Under the pieces are notes generated by a model that worked only from the letters and a program-made list of their open reading frames with translations, was not told the DNA's origin and made no database searches. Position numbers and translations under genes: made by a program. Positions 26,391 to 35,064 of a stretch of 64,000 bases of DNA are shown here, piece by piece. Origin of the DNA: JASSUD01 sp031963415 (GTDB lineage Bacteria > Pseudomonadota > Gammaproteobacteria > Burkholderiales > Burkholderiaceae); contig JASSUI010000001.1 in the NCBI GenBank assembly GCA_031963415.1, forward strand, positions 2,728,001 through 2,792,000, written 5' to 3'. Position 1 is the first letter of the stretch. Every line of letters starts with the position of its first letter.

Positions 26391-27342
26391 TCGTCAACAA
26401 CGCTTGCCAGAAGTAGGCGCTGTTGGCCAGAAGCGCCTTGCTCAATCTCGTGTACTGGTAGTTGGCGCAGGTGGCCTAGGAAGCACGCTGCTACCCAATC
26501 TGGCTGGTGCTGGTATTGGATATTTACGTATTTACGATGCCGATATTGTTGAAGAGCATAACTTGCACCGACAAACGCTGTATTCAGTCGCTGATATCGG
26601 CACCTCGAAAGCGATGTGTGCGGCTCAATTTTTAAAACGCCTTAACCCAGAATGCCGGGTCGACGCATATCAACAAAGCCTTACCCCTGCAACGGTAACG
26701 GCCGCTATCCAGGATATTGACTTAATTATCGATGCGGCAGATAGCTTTTCAGTGACTTATGTTTTATCCAACATCTGTTATGCACAAAAGAAACCGTTAA
26801 TCAGCGCTTCTATCATCGGTAGGAAAGGTTATGTCGGTGGATTTTGCGGTAACGGGCCAAGCTACCGTGCTGTGTTCCCCAAGCTCCCTTGCGCGAAACA
26901 AGATTGCAACTCCATAGGTGTGATGGGGCCTGCGGTAGCTACGTTGGGGGCGTTGCAAGCGCAAATGGCACTCTCTGCTTTATTGAGTCATGTCCCTTCG
27001 CCGATTGGACTTTTAATATCAATTGATCTAGCCCAGTGGCGTTTCACCTCATTCCGTTTTGATCAAGCACAAGAGCCAACAGACGCTGCACCGCCTTTTA
27101 TATCTAAAGCCGATATCACGCTTTCAGATTGCGTTATCGAGTTACGCGGCGTCGACGAAATACCTACGCTGATTGCCCCCCAAGCTTTGCGTATCACGCT
27201 AAATGCACTACCCAATTGGCGGGCTCCGCAAAATAAAAGAATCGTTTTAGTCTGCAGTAGCGGTACGCGCGCTACACAAGCGGCATATCAGCTGTACGAA
27301 CGCGGAATTACCGATATCGCATTGCTAACAGACAGCAGTTAA
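26377..27342 (+). CDS. thiF: ThiF/MoeB-type adenylyltransferase with rhodanese-like tail
   Basis: A 321-residue E1-like enzyme that adenylates ThiS at its GG end. The ATP-binding loop VLVVGAGGLGSTLLPNLAGAG, the acidic YDADIVEEHNLHRQ and the late region CAKQDCNSIGVMGPAVATLG are typical. Residues about 245-321 form a compact rhodanese-like domain with a candidate active cysteine in LVCSSGTRATQAAY, as in MoeB/ThiF fusions that receive sulfur. Its place after thiE in one overlapping operon argues for a ThiS partner rather than MoaD. Confidence 0.9.
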   Translation: MNRYDRQQRLPEVGAVGQKRLAQSRVLVVGAGGLGSTLLPNLAGAGIGYLRIYDADIVEEHNLHRQTLYSVADIGTSKAMCAAQFLKRLNPECRVDAYQQSLTPATVTAAIQDIDLIIDAADSFSVTYVLSNICYAQKKPLISASIIGRKGYVGGFCGNGPSYRAVFPKLPCAKQDCNSIGVMGPAVATLGALQAQMALSALLSHVPSPIGLLISIDLAQWRFTSFRFDQAQEPTDAAPPFISKADITLSDCVIELRGVDEIPTLIAPQALRITLNALPNWRAPQNKRIVLVCSSGTRATQAAYQLYERGITDIALLTDSS

Positions 27343-27424
27343 TTAGAGAGCCATTTTTTGACGCTATCTCCCGCTTTTTTAAAGTTTGTAAGACAACAAA
27401 TTTAACTCTTATAAAAGGTATCTC

Positions 27425-29401
27425 ATGAAGACTGTGCCTGAATTTATTGCGACTGATATCCAAATCGATACTGATTTACGCAAGCCCTTAGCCAACTCAA
27501 ACAAAGTATATGTAAAAGGTTCTCGCGCTGATCTATGCGTGCCGATGCGCAAAATTAAGCAGTCGGATACGTCAACACAGGGCCCGCAAGAAATTAATCC
27601 TCCCGTTTATGTTTACGATACATCAGGCCCTTATACCGACCTAGATGCCTCCATCGATATTCGCAAAGGCTTACCGTCTATTCGCTCAGCATGGATTGAA
27701 GAGCGTGGAAACACAGAATTATTAAGTGGCTATACCAGCGATTTTAGTCGCATGCTTCAAGAACAGCAGCAAACTAATGAGTCGGCTCCCTGGCGTTTCT
27801 CTGGCTCACCGAAAGCACCACGACGCGCACGCAACGGAACTAACGTCACGCAAATGCATGCAGCAAAGCAAGGCATCATCACGCCTGAAATGGAATTTGT
27901 CGCTATCCGAGAAAATCAGCAACGTGCGCAATACATCACAAGCCTAAAAGAAAGTGGCTTGATGGGGCAAAAAATGCTCGAATTATTGTGCCGTCAACAT
28001 GCAGGCGAAGCCTTTGGCGCACAACTCAGTGAGCGACAACGCGTTGAACGAATGCAAAATGTTTTAACCCAAATAGAAGCGAGAGACATCACACCTGAAT
28101 TTGTTCGTGATGAAATTGCTAGAGGCCGAGCTATTATTCCGAGCAATATCAATCACCCTGAAAGCGAACCGATGATTATTGGCCGTAATTTCTTGGTGAA
28201 AGTAAACGCGAATATCGGCAATTCTGCGGTCACTTCTTCAATTGGCGAAGAAGTTGAAAAAATGATTTGGGCAACACGTTGGGGAGCCGATACGATTATG
28301 GATCTGTCAACCGGCAAACGTATTCATGAAACACGTGAATGGATTATCCGCAATAGCCCAGTGCCCATTGGCACCGTCCCCATCTATCAAGCTTTAGAAA
28401 AGGTAAATGGACGCGCCGAAGCACTAAATTGGTCTATTTTTAAAGACACATTAATCGAACAAGCTGAACAAGGCGTTGACTACTTCACGATCCACGCTGG
28501 CGTACGTTTGCGCCACATACCCCTCACGGCCAACCGGATGACGGGCATCGTCTCACGTGGTGGTTCTATCATGGCTAAATGGTGTTTGGCACACCATAAA
28601 GAAAATTTTCTATACGAGCATTTCGAGGAAATTTGCGAAATCATGAAAAGCTACGACGTCAGCTTTTCACTAGGAGATGGGCTACGTCCTGGTTCAATCT
28701 ACGACGCTAACGACGAAGCGCAATTTGCCGAGCTGCAAACCTTAGGCGAACTAACCCAAATCGCGTGGCGACATGATGTTCAAACAATGGTAGAAGGCCC
28801 TGGTCATGTGCCTATGCAGCTGATCAAAGAAAATATGGATAAACAGCTTGAGCTATGCCAAGAAGCACCTTTTTATACGTTGGGGCCACTCACAACAGAT
28901 ATTGCACCAGGCTATGACCATATTACGTCTGGCATAGGTGCTGCGATGATCGGTTGGTACGGTACGGCGATGCTGTGTTATGTGACGCCTAAAGAACATT
29001 TAGGGCTGCCCAATAAAGACGATGTCAAAGAAGGATTAATCACCTACAAACTTGCAGCCCATGCAGCAGATTTAGCCAAAGGTCATCCAGGCGCACAAAT
29101 TCGAGATAACGCATTATCCAAAGCCCGCTTTGAATTCCGTTGGGAAGATCAATTTAATTTAAGCCTAGACCCTGAACGCTCACGCGCCTATCACGACGCG
29201 ACGCTGCCCAAAGAGTCAGCCAAAGTCGCGCACTTCTGCTCAATGTGCGGCCCTCACTTCTGCTCAATGAAAATTACGCAGGATATTCGAGATTTTGCTG
29301 CACAAAAAGAGATTTCCGCTGAACAAGTATTACAAGATCACATGCGCGAAAAAGCGTTGGAGTTTTCTGAGGGGGGTGGGGAAATTTATATAAAACAATA
29401 A
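27425..29401 (+). CDS. thiC: Phosphomethylpyrimidine synthase ThiC
   Basis: A 658-residue radical-SAM enzyme that rearranges aminoimidazole ribotide into the pyrimidine half of thiamin. The C-terminal cluster motif CSMCGPHFCSMK is intact; the core has NANIGNSAVTSSI, WGADTIMDLSTG, FTIHAGVRL, EGPGHVPMQLIKENM and GYDHITSGIGAA. It follows thiF by 82 bases and is likely read from the same TPP-controlled promoter. thiC at the end of the operon is unlike the common placement where it has its own riboswitch. Confidence 0.98.
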   Translation: MKTVPEFIATDIQIDTDLRKPLANSNKVYVKGSRADLCVPMRKIKQSDTSTQGPQEINPPVYVYDTSGPYTDLDASIDIRKGLPSIRSAWIEERGNTELLSGYTSDFSRMLQEQQQTNESAPWRFSGSPKAPRRARNGTNVTQMHAAKQGIITPEMEFVAIRENQQRAQYITSLKESGLMGQKMLELLCRQHAGEAFGAQLSERQRVERMQNVLTQIEARDITPEFVRDEIARGRAIIPSNINHPESEPMIIGRNFLVKVNANIGNSAVTSSIGEEVEKMIWATRWGADTIMDLSTGKRIHETREWIIRNSPVPIGTVPIYQALEKVNGRAEALNWSIFKDTLIEQAEQGVDYFTIHAGVRLRHIPLTANRMTGIVSRGGSIMAKWCLAHHKENFLYEHFEEICEIMKSYDVSFSLGDGLRPGSIYDANDEAQFAELQTLGELTQIAWRHDVQTMVEGPGHVPMQLIKENMDKQLELCQEAPFYTLGPLTTDIAPGYDHITSGIGAAMIGWYGTAMLCYVTPKEHLGLPNKDDVKEGLITYKLAAHAADLAKGHPGAQIRDNALSKARFEFRWEDQFNLSLDPERSRAYHDATLPKESAKVAHFCSMCGPHFCSMKITQDIRDFAAQKEISAEQVLQDHMREKALEFSEGGGEIYIKQ

Positions 29402-29424
29402 CACCCTTTAATAACGTGCTTTGC

Positions 29425-29444
29425 TGGGGGAAGCATATCCCCCA
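29425..29444 (+). terminator. Hairpin after thiC
   Basis: Perfect seven-base TGGGGGA/TCCCCCA stem with a six-base loop 24 bases after the thiC stop. It lacks a strong T-run, so it may be rho-assisted or an attenuated terminator. Confidence 0.5.
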
Positions 29445-29639
29445 ACAGAATTACGCGCTTCTATTTAAAAGGAATGTGATTAAGAAAAGTAATAACAGCT
29501 TGCGCACATCTATATAAATTTTCGCTTTCTTACTCCGCCAAAAAAAATAGTTTCCCATAATTAAGAGACATCTTAGATAAAGATTGAGCTTGCCCCTTCA
29601 ACAAGGCGTCAATGACATATTGAGTCATTTTGGTCGCAT

Positions 29640-30611
29640 TTATAGATTTAATTGTGCGCCGTGATTTATTGACTGATAAGGATAATCTCTAACAGTTAAA
29701 GAAAAACCCAGCTCATTTGCCATTAGTTGAGCTGGCACACCCACCGGAAGCGTAACTAAGTCTGCACAATGCCCAAACGGTAGATGGGTAATGACCGGGA
29801 TGCCAATCACCGAACGGATTTGTTCGATCATTTCTAACAAACCATAGTTCATCTGCTGCTCAACCTGCTGACCGGCGCCAAAGTCACCAAGCACCAACGC
29901 TTGTTGTCGCGCTAGCACACCGGCGTAATGGAGTTGGTAAAGCATGCGCTCAATGCGAAAAGGTGATTCATTCACATCTTCGAGAAACAGAATGCCGCCA
30001 TCAATTTGAGGAAAATAAGGAGTACCGATCAGAGACACGATAATCGCTAAATTACCACCCCAAAGCGTGCCGCTCACATTGGCTGATTGAGATTGCGCAG
30101 CCACGCTTCTTATTGTGATTGCAGGCTGCGTCAAAATTTGTTGAAAATGCTGCATCGTAAAATTGCTAATCACCTCAGCTCCAAAGTCGCTGCATAGCAT
30201 CGGCCCACTGAAAGTAGGCAAACCAGCCTTGGCTAATAAAGCCATTTGAATCGCCGTGAAATCACTATGGCCCACTAATACAGTGGGTTGCCCCATTAAA
30301 CGGCGCTGCAAACCAGCATAATCGAGCGTCGGCAAAATACGCGCAGCTCCATAACCGCCGCGTATAGCCATTACGATATCCGGTAATGGTTGTGCAGGGT
30401 CAGCCAGTTGATTAAGGTCTGCCAGGCGCTCAGCATCCGTCCCTGCAAAGCGTTGAAAACGTCGTTGCGTCGCAACCGTATTCGTTACTCTCGCTCCCTG
30501 TTCATGTAAACGCTTCAAAGCTCGTTGCACGGAAGCTTGATCTGTCGGATAACCAGAAGGAGCGATTAGCGTAAAAGTACGATGCTTGAATGGGTTATCA
30601 GTGTCTACCAT
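29640..30611 (-). CDS. ldcA: LD-carboxypeptidase (S66 family)
   Basis: A 323-residue cytoplasmic muramoyltetrapeptide carboxypeptidase that removes terminal D-Ala in murein recycling. Visible are TLIAPSGYPTDQ, AIRGGYGAARILP with the region around the catalytic serine GHSDFTAIQMAL, FLEDVNESPFRIERMLYQL and PFGHCADLVTLPVGVPAQL. It overlaps the end of tadA by 14 bases. Confidence 0.93.
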   Translation of the reverse strand: MVDTDNPFKHRTFTLIAPSGYPTDQASVQRALKRLHEQGARVTNTVATQRRFQRFAGTDAERLADLNQLADPAQPLPDIVMAIRGGYGAARILPTLDYAGLQRRLMGQPTVLVGHSDFTAIQMALLAKAGLPTFSGPMLCSDFGAEVISNFTMQHFQQILTQPAITIRSVAAQSQSANVSGTLWGGNLAIIVSLIGTPYFPQIDGGILFLEDVNESPFRIERMLYQLHYAGVLARQQALVLGDFGAGQQVEQQMNYGLLEMIEQIRSVIGIPVITHLPFGHCADLVTLPVGVPAQLMANELGFSLTVRDYPYQSINHGAQLNL

Positions 30612-31125
30612 GGTCTATCTCGCACGATATCGTAGAGGCTTCCTTAGCAGCTCGCAACGCGCTGCGCTTAGCGGCAAAAAAATCTTTAAGCAAATGTCCA
30701 CATTCGGTTTCCAGTACCCCACTTTCAACTAGCGTATGGTGGTTCAACTGACGTGAATTAAAGGTATCAAGCACACTGCCGCAGACCCCTGTTTTGGGAT
30801 CCCGCGCACCAAAAACAACGCGCGCAAGCCGTGCTTGCATAATGACGCCTGCACACATTAAGCAAGGCTCAAGCGTGACGTACAACTCGCAACCAGGCAA
30901 CCGATAGTTACCCAATGCTTTAGCCGCAGCGCGCAACGCTACCATTTCAGCGTGTGCAGATGGGTCATGTGTACTGATCGGGCAATTAAACCCACTGGCA
31001 ATCACTTGATCATCCCGCACGACAACCGCACCTACTGGCACTTCGCCTTGCTTGCGAGCTTGTTCTGCAGCGGCTAATGCCAGCGCCATAAAGTGCGTTT
31101 GGCGTTCAAAGTCAGATGCCATCAT
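30598..31125 (-). CDS. tadA: tRNA-adenosine deaminase
   Basis: A 175-residue zinc deaminase that makes inosine at the wobble base of tRNA-Arg. The zinc/catalytic motifs are AHAEMVAL (HAE) and LEPCLMCAGVIMQARL (PCxxC); VVFGARDPKTG and GSVLD are also typical. Two adjacent ATGs (MMASDF) could start it. It is the first gene of the tadA-ldcA pair. Confidence 0.95.
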   Translation of the reverse strand: MMASDFERQTHFMALALAAAEQARKQGEVPVGAVVVRDDQVIASGFNCPISTHDPSAHAEMVALRAAAKALGNYRLPGCELYVTLEPCLMCAGVIMQARLARVVFGARDPKTGVCGSVLDTFNSRQLNHHTLVESGVLETECGHLLKDFFAAKRSALRAAKEASTISCEIDHGRH

Positions 31126-31228
31126 GCTTAATGCCTTGATAAAAAACGCGCTAGCTTAGTCAATTTTCTAGTCAGAAGCCAGGAAATCTCTGCTAAATCC
31201 TAAAGGCAAAAGTTTATGAAGAGGTTCC

Positions 31229-31474
31229 TTAGGGCGTGTCCTCAATTAAAACGGGCTCGCGTTGATGGTTTTCAGGCGCGCAGCCAAGGAATGTGACGCG
31301 GCGAATACTGGACGTATTCGCAAGGAGCATGACGCCGGCTGCGCGCCTGAAAACCGTCAACCTCATTTTAAGATGGGCTTTCTGGAGGAAGGTACCAGCC
31401 AACGTGCCTTGCTCCTTGCAGGGCACGTTGGCTGGTACCTTCGCGAGTCAGTTTTAATTGAGGACACGCCCTAA
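31229..31474. mobile_element. MITE-like repeat B, full copy
   Basis: A 246-base element without a gene. The ends are terminal inverted repeats of about 23 bases beginning TTAGGGCGTGTCCTCAATTA and closing with its complement. Inside are two long perfect hairpins, one of 19-base arms (31267-31285/31337-31355) and one of 21-base arms (31388-31408/31422-31442). A second copy is at 49531 and a fragment at 34852. The TTA/TAA at the ends suggests TA target preference. Confidence 0.88.
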
Positions 31475-31511
31475 GCATGCACTGATATAAAATTGCGTTC
31501 TATTCTTACCA

Positions 31512-32267
31512 ATGGCTAATTTTCTCGTGACCGAATCCACTCAGCTTGCTGATCGTATCAATCAACTTCTACCGCAAACACAATGCACGAAATGCGGTTA
31601 TGACGGTTGTCGACCTTATGCTGAAGCCATTGCAAACGGCACGGCAAACTATAACCAATGTCCACCAGGCGGCCAGGAAGGGATCGAGCGTCTCGCCGCA
31701 CTTCTGCATAAACCCGTGCTTACGCTCAACCCAGAAAATGGCGTCGAACGGCCACGCGCCCGCGCTTTGATTGATGAGGCGCTCTGCATTGGATGCACGC
31801 TTTGCATTCAAGCCTGCCCGGTGGACGCTATCGTTGGGGCACCCAAACAAATGCATACAGTCATCACGGAGCTCTGCACTGGCTGCGATTTATGCATACC
31901 GCCCTGCCCCGTTGATTGCATCACCATGCTCCCAGTCACTGGCACAGCAACGGGTTGGCACGCTTGGTCGCAAGAACAAGCTGATGCAGCGCGCGCACGC
32001 CATGAACAGCATCTTAAAAGACATACACGTACACAAGTTGCGACCAGGGTGCAGGCACCTGTTGATGAGGTGAAAAGTCACCAAGATCAATCTCCTCAAT
32101 TGACTTCTGCGTCCAATGCAGAAACTATCTCTGATACTTCCAGCAAAAGGCACGCTCTAGTTCAAGCTGCATTAGCACGAGCTCGGCAACGTCAACAAGC
32201 TTTACAAATATCAAAGAATGCTAATTCTAAAGAGGAAACTGAACGTAGCAATGATGCTTTACCGTAG
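31512..32267 (+). CDS. rnfB: RnfB-like Fe-S electron-transport protein
   Basis: A 251-residue protein with an N-terminal Fe-S domain (TQCTKCGYDGCRPYAEAI and CPPGG) and two 4Fe-4S ferredoxin motifs at about residues 90-150 (CIGCTLCIQACPVDAI; CTGCDLCIPPCPVDCI). The C-terminal 90 residues are charged and low in complexity. It lacks the N-terminal membrane anchor of classical RnfB, and no rnfA/C/D/G/E genes are adjacent, so it is a stand-alone RnfB-type protein as in Burkholderia. It is followed closely by nth. Confidence 0.9.
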   Translation: MANFLVTESTQLADRINQLLPQTQCTKCGYDGCRPYAEAIANGTANYNQCPPGGQEGIERLAALLHKPVLTLNPENGVERPRARALIDEALCIGCTLCIQACPVDAIVGAPKQMHTVITELCTGCDLCIPPCPVDCITMLPVTGTATGWHAWSQEQADAARARHEQHLKRHTRTQVATRVQAPVDEVKSHQDQSPQLTSASNAETISDTSSKRHALVQAALARARQRQQALQISKNANSKEETERSNDALP

Positions 32268-32325
32268 CAGATAAAGCAGTAAGAAGAATGCGTGAAAAAA
32301 GAAAGGAAAGACAGAAAGGGAAAGC

Positions 32326-33012
32326 ATGAACGCCGCAAAACGCTTTGCGATATATGAAAAATTACAGAGCCTAGATCCTCATCCAACTACCGAGCTTGAA
32401 TACACCACGCCATTCGAGCTATTGATTGCAGTAGTGCTTTCAGCACAAGCCACTGACAAATCCGTCAACGTCGCTACTCGTAAACTATTTCCAGTTGCTA
32501 ACACCCCGCAAGCTTTACGCGCACTGGGAGAAACTCAACTGAAGGAATATATTAAAACCATCAATTTATATCCGACCAAAGCCAGAAATGTTATTGCCTT
32601 ATGTGGGCTGCTACTAGAGCACTACAACGGCGAGGTCCCTGCTGATCGACAAGCGCTCCAATCCTTACCAGGCGTAGGCCCTAAAACAGCGAGCGTAATA
32701 TTGAATACCGCTTTTGGACACCCGACTATTGCGGTAGACACACATATTTTTCGAGTAGCAAATCGGACGGGTTTAGCCCCTGGCAAAAATGTACGTGAAG
32801 TTGAACGAGCATTGGAAAAATACACACCAAAACAATTCCAACACAACGCGCATCACTGGCTTATTTTGCACGGCCGTTATATTTGCAAAGCGCGCACACC
32901 TGAATGCTGGCGCTGTCCGCTAATAGAATTATGTGAGTTTAAACAAAAAACGCCACCCCCTATTATCAAAGAGCCACGCCCTTCTCGCAAAATAGCGCAG
33001 GCTTCAAACTAA
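32326..33012 (+). CDS. nth: Endonuclease III
   Basis: A 228-residue base-excision repair glycosylase/AP lyase for oxidised pyrimidines. The helix-hairpin-helix LPGVGPKTASVILNTAFG contains the catalytic lysine, the aspartate lies in AVDTHIFRVANR, and the 4Fe-4S ligands form CKARTPECWRCPLIELC. It follows rnfB by 58 bases, a conserved pairing. Confidence 0.97.
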   Translation: MNAAKRFAIYEKLQSLDPHPTTELEYTTPFELLIAVVLSAQATDKSVNVATRKLFPVANTPQALRALGETQLKEYIKTINLYPTKARNVIALCGLLLEHYNGEVPADRQALQSLPGVGPKTASVILNTAFGHPTIAVDTHIFRVANRTGLAPGKNVREVERALEKYTPKQFQHNAHHWLILHGRYICKARTPECWRCPLIELCEFKQKTPPPIIKEPRPSRKIAQASN

Positions 33013-33109
33013 AAAAGCGCTGGGTTAATTTCAATTACAAGCATCATCTAGCATTTAACCAATACACAAATCACGGCCTTCCACAGGATGATAGGGAGCG
33101 GTCAAAAAG

Positions 33110-33193
33110 TAAGCCGCAGGAACATGAAAAAACCCCAAGAAGTTAAAATTTTAGATCTAACTTTTTAGGGTCAATTCACACATCTGCGGCTTA
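33110..33193. terminator. Nested stem-loop between nth and cytochrome genes
   Basis: Outer arms TAAGCCGCAG and CTGCGGCTTA (33110-33119, 33184-33193) enclose an inner CCC-GAAGTTA/TAACTT-GGG stem with an A/T-rich centre. It lies between convergent genes and may stop both transcripts. Confidence 0.55.
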
Positions 33194-33217
33194 TTTCATT
33201 TTCCCTGCGCGTATTGC

Positions 33218-33577
33218 TTATCTTTTTTGCACTAAATCACCTGGCAATGATTCGATATATGCAGCAATATCGCGTAGATCGCTTTGGGATAGGCTCTGCA
33301 CTTGCACCTGCATGATCTGATGGTTGCGCCCCACTAACTGCTTGCTATCTCCCACTTGATAAGCCCGCATTGAAAAATACAGATAGTCGGCATGTTGACC
33401 CGCAAGCTTGGGATAATCAGGGCTAATTGGCTGATTAAAATCAGCACCATGACAAGCGGCACAATTATTACGTTCAGCCAATACTTTGCCATTAGCGATA
33501 TCAGCCGCATAAGTCGGGACTAATTGAGTAAATTGCAGCGCACCTAGCGCTACCGTGGCTGCCAAATATTTCTTCAT
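33218..33577 (-). CDS. Periplasmic cytochrome c (single heme)
   Basis: A 119-residue exported class I cytochrome c. A signal peptide (MKKYLAATVALGALQF onward, cleavage near TYA) precedes the heme site NCAACHGAD and conserved PKLAGQ; the distal methionine is probably in the loop NHQIMQVQVQ. It lies 35 bases downstream of a second small cytochrome in a two-gene operon. An electron carrier to a terminal oxidase is inferred. Confidence 0.9.
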   Translation of the reverse strand: MKKYLAATVALGALQFTQLVPTYAADIANGKVLAERNNCAACHGADFNQPISPDYPKLAGQHADYLYFSMRAYQVGDSKQLVGRNHQIMQVQVQSLSQSDLRDIAAYIESLPGDLVQKR

Positions 33578-33612
33578 GGATTTTTATATCCTCTTTCAGC
33601 TACGCAAAAACA

Positions 33613-33969
33613 TTATTGCTTAGGATGTGGATGTTGCTCGCGAGTCGGCTTCTGCGCCGCATAATAAGCAGCGATTTCAGCAATATCTTGATCACTTAAT
33701 GATGCAGCGATCGCTTGCATCGATGAAAATTTACGGATGCCCTTCTTATATTGCTGCAACGCAGTTTCAATATATTTAGCATTCTGACCGCCCAGCATAG
33801 GCACACGGTAAACCTCAGGAAAGCCCGTACGATACTCGGGAATACTGTGGCAGCCCGCACACATCTCAACTTTACTTCGAGCCGCGCTCACTGTATCAGG
33901 ACAAGCCAGCGCTAAGTGCGTAGCTGATAAAAAAGTGGCAAAGACGGCCGTAATGACCAATTTATTCAT
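33613..33969 (-). CDS. Periplasmic cytochrome c (single heme)
   Basis: A 118-residue exported cytochrome c with a signal peptide ending near LALA, heme motif MCAGCHSIPEY, and PMLGGQNAKYIE. Spacing and context match the next gene: both are short c-type carriers transcribed together. A methionine in FSSMQAIAASLS is the likely axial ligand. Confidence 0.89.
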   Translation of the reverse strand: MNKLVITAVFATFLSATHLALACPDTVSAARSKVEMCAGCHSIPEYRTGFPEVYRVPMLGGQNAKYIETALQQYKKGIRKFSSMQAIAASLSDQDIAEIAAYYAAQKPTREQHPHPKQ

Positions 33970-34167
33970 AGCTTTTCAATGAGAAGAGGCCGGAAAAAAC
34001 CGCTGATTGTAGCGTGCGTGAGATCAAACGTCTATTAAGCTAACGTACTTTGTAGCTCCAAAGTATTAATATCCCCTTTCTGCAAAATAGATGGAATGGC
34101 AGGCCCCCTCTCTCCGTCGAATTAATTTTAGAAGCGCCACCTTGCGAATTTTATTTATGCAAAGGTC

Positions 34168-34850
34168 ATGGCTGCTGAACAAATACGTGTAAATGCTGAA
34201 TTTACAGAGTTAAAAAGAGAATATGCAGAGTTAAAAGCTGCATATGACGCAGCTCCTAAAGATTCTAAACCTCCTGAACCTGTTAAACCTGTTAAGCGAA
34301 TGGATAAAAGCAAGGTATTGGATGAATTTTGTGCGGTCTGTGGCTACCCTCGAAAATCGTTTAAATGAGCCTAAAAAGCGCGCGACTAAAAGAAAACCAG
34401 GTAAACCATCACGCTACGATTGTGCTGAAGTCATGGTGCCATTAAAGGCCATTTGGCTGGCTACTGATCAAATGGCATCCAAACGCTTAAAAGTCGCTCT
34501 GCCGCTTTGGCTCCCCCACTATGAGGCAAGGTAGGGTGATATCGCTGACGACGCGCGCCACAAGCTTCTGGCTATGTCTGCTGCTGCCCTCGAGCGCTTG
34601 CTTGCACCCGTAAGAGTTCAGGTGGGCAAGCGAGGTTTATCAGGTACCAAACCAGACACCTGGCTCAAAAACAAAATTCCTTTGCAAGGTTGTCGTTGGG
34701 ATACCGCACAGCCAGGCTTTATTGAGGCCAATACGGTGCAAATTGCGGCACAAGCCTGGCAGAAGATTTTGTCTGGAGCCTCACCATGACTGACCTTTAC
34801 TCGGGTTTGGCCGAATGTCGTGCCACCTGAAACAAAGGCGCTGAGTTCTT
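34168..34850 (+). pseudogene. Decayed integrase-core (rve-type) transposase
   Basis: Broken fragments of one transposase of the integrase-catalytic type. The fragments read MDKSKVLDEFCAVCGY, then after a frameshift near 34350 GKPSRYD and LKAIWLATDQM and VALPLWLPHYEAR, an in-frame TAG at 34532-34534, then AAALERLLAPVRVQVGKRG and IPLQG and GFIEANTV, a second frameshift near 34735, FVWSLTMTDLYSG and CRAT followed by a TGA. The reading continues only to NKGAEF before it ends in MITE-derived sequence. Two frameshifts and two stops make it a clear relic. Confidence 0.85.
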
Positions 34851-34851
34851 A

Positions 34852-34908
34852 CAAGGAGCATGACGCCGGCTGCGCGCCTGAAAACCGTCAATCTCATTTT
34901 AAGATTGG
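34852..34908 (+). mobile_element. Fragment of MITE-like repeat B
   Basis: 57 bases nearly identical to the internal part of the element at 31229 (CAAGGAGCATGACGCCGGCT through AAGATTGG). No termini remain. It abuts the decayed transposase. Confidence 0.8.
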
Positions 34909-35064
34909 TTTATTAGTGCTCACTGTAAAAAAGGAGGCGCTTTTTTTAGCGCTCTTCTGTATAGCCTTTCCTTTTAGCCATTTATTCTCAGCTTAGCTTA
35001 GCGACGCAAACATACAACCAAATCATTTAAGTTCTAGAATAACGATTTTGCGCAGGAATTCATT

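Noticed and set aside
31569..32153. Several overlapping frames antisense or out of frame to rnfB
   Set aside because: The cysteine motifs on the plus strand are clearly the real product; the others are by-products of its base pattern.
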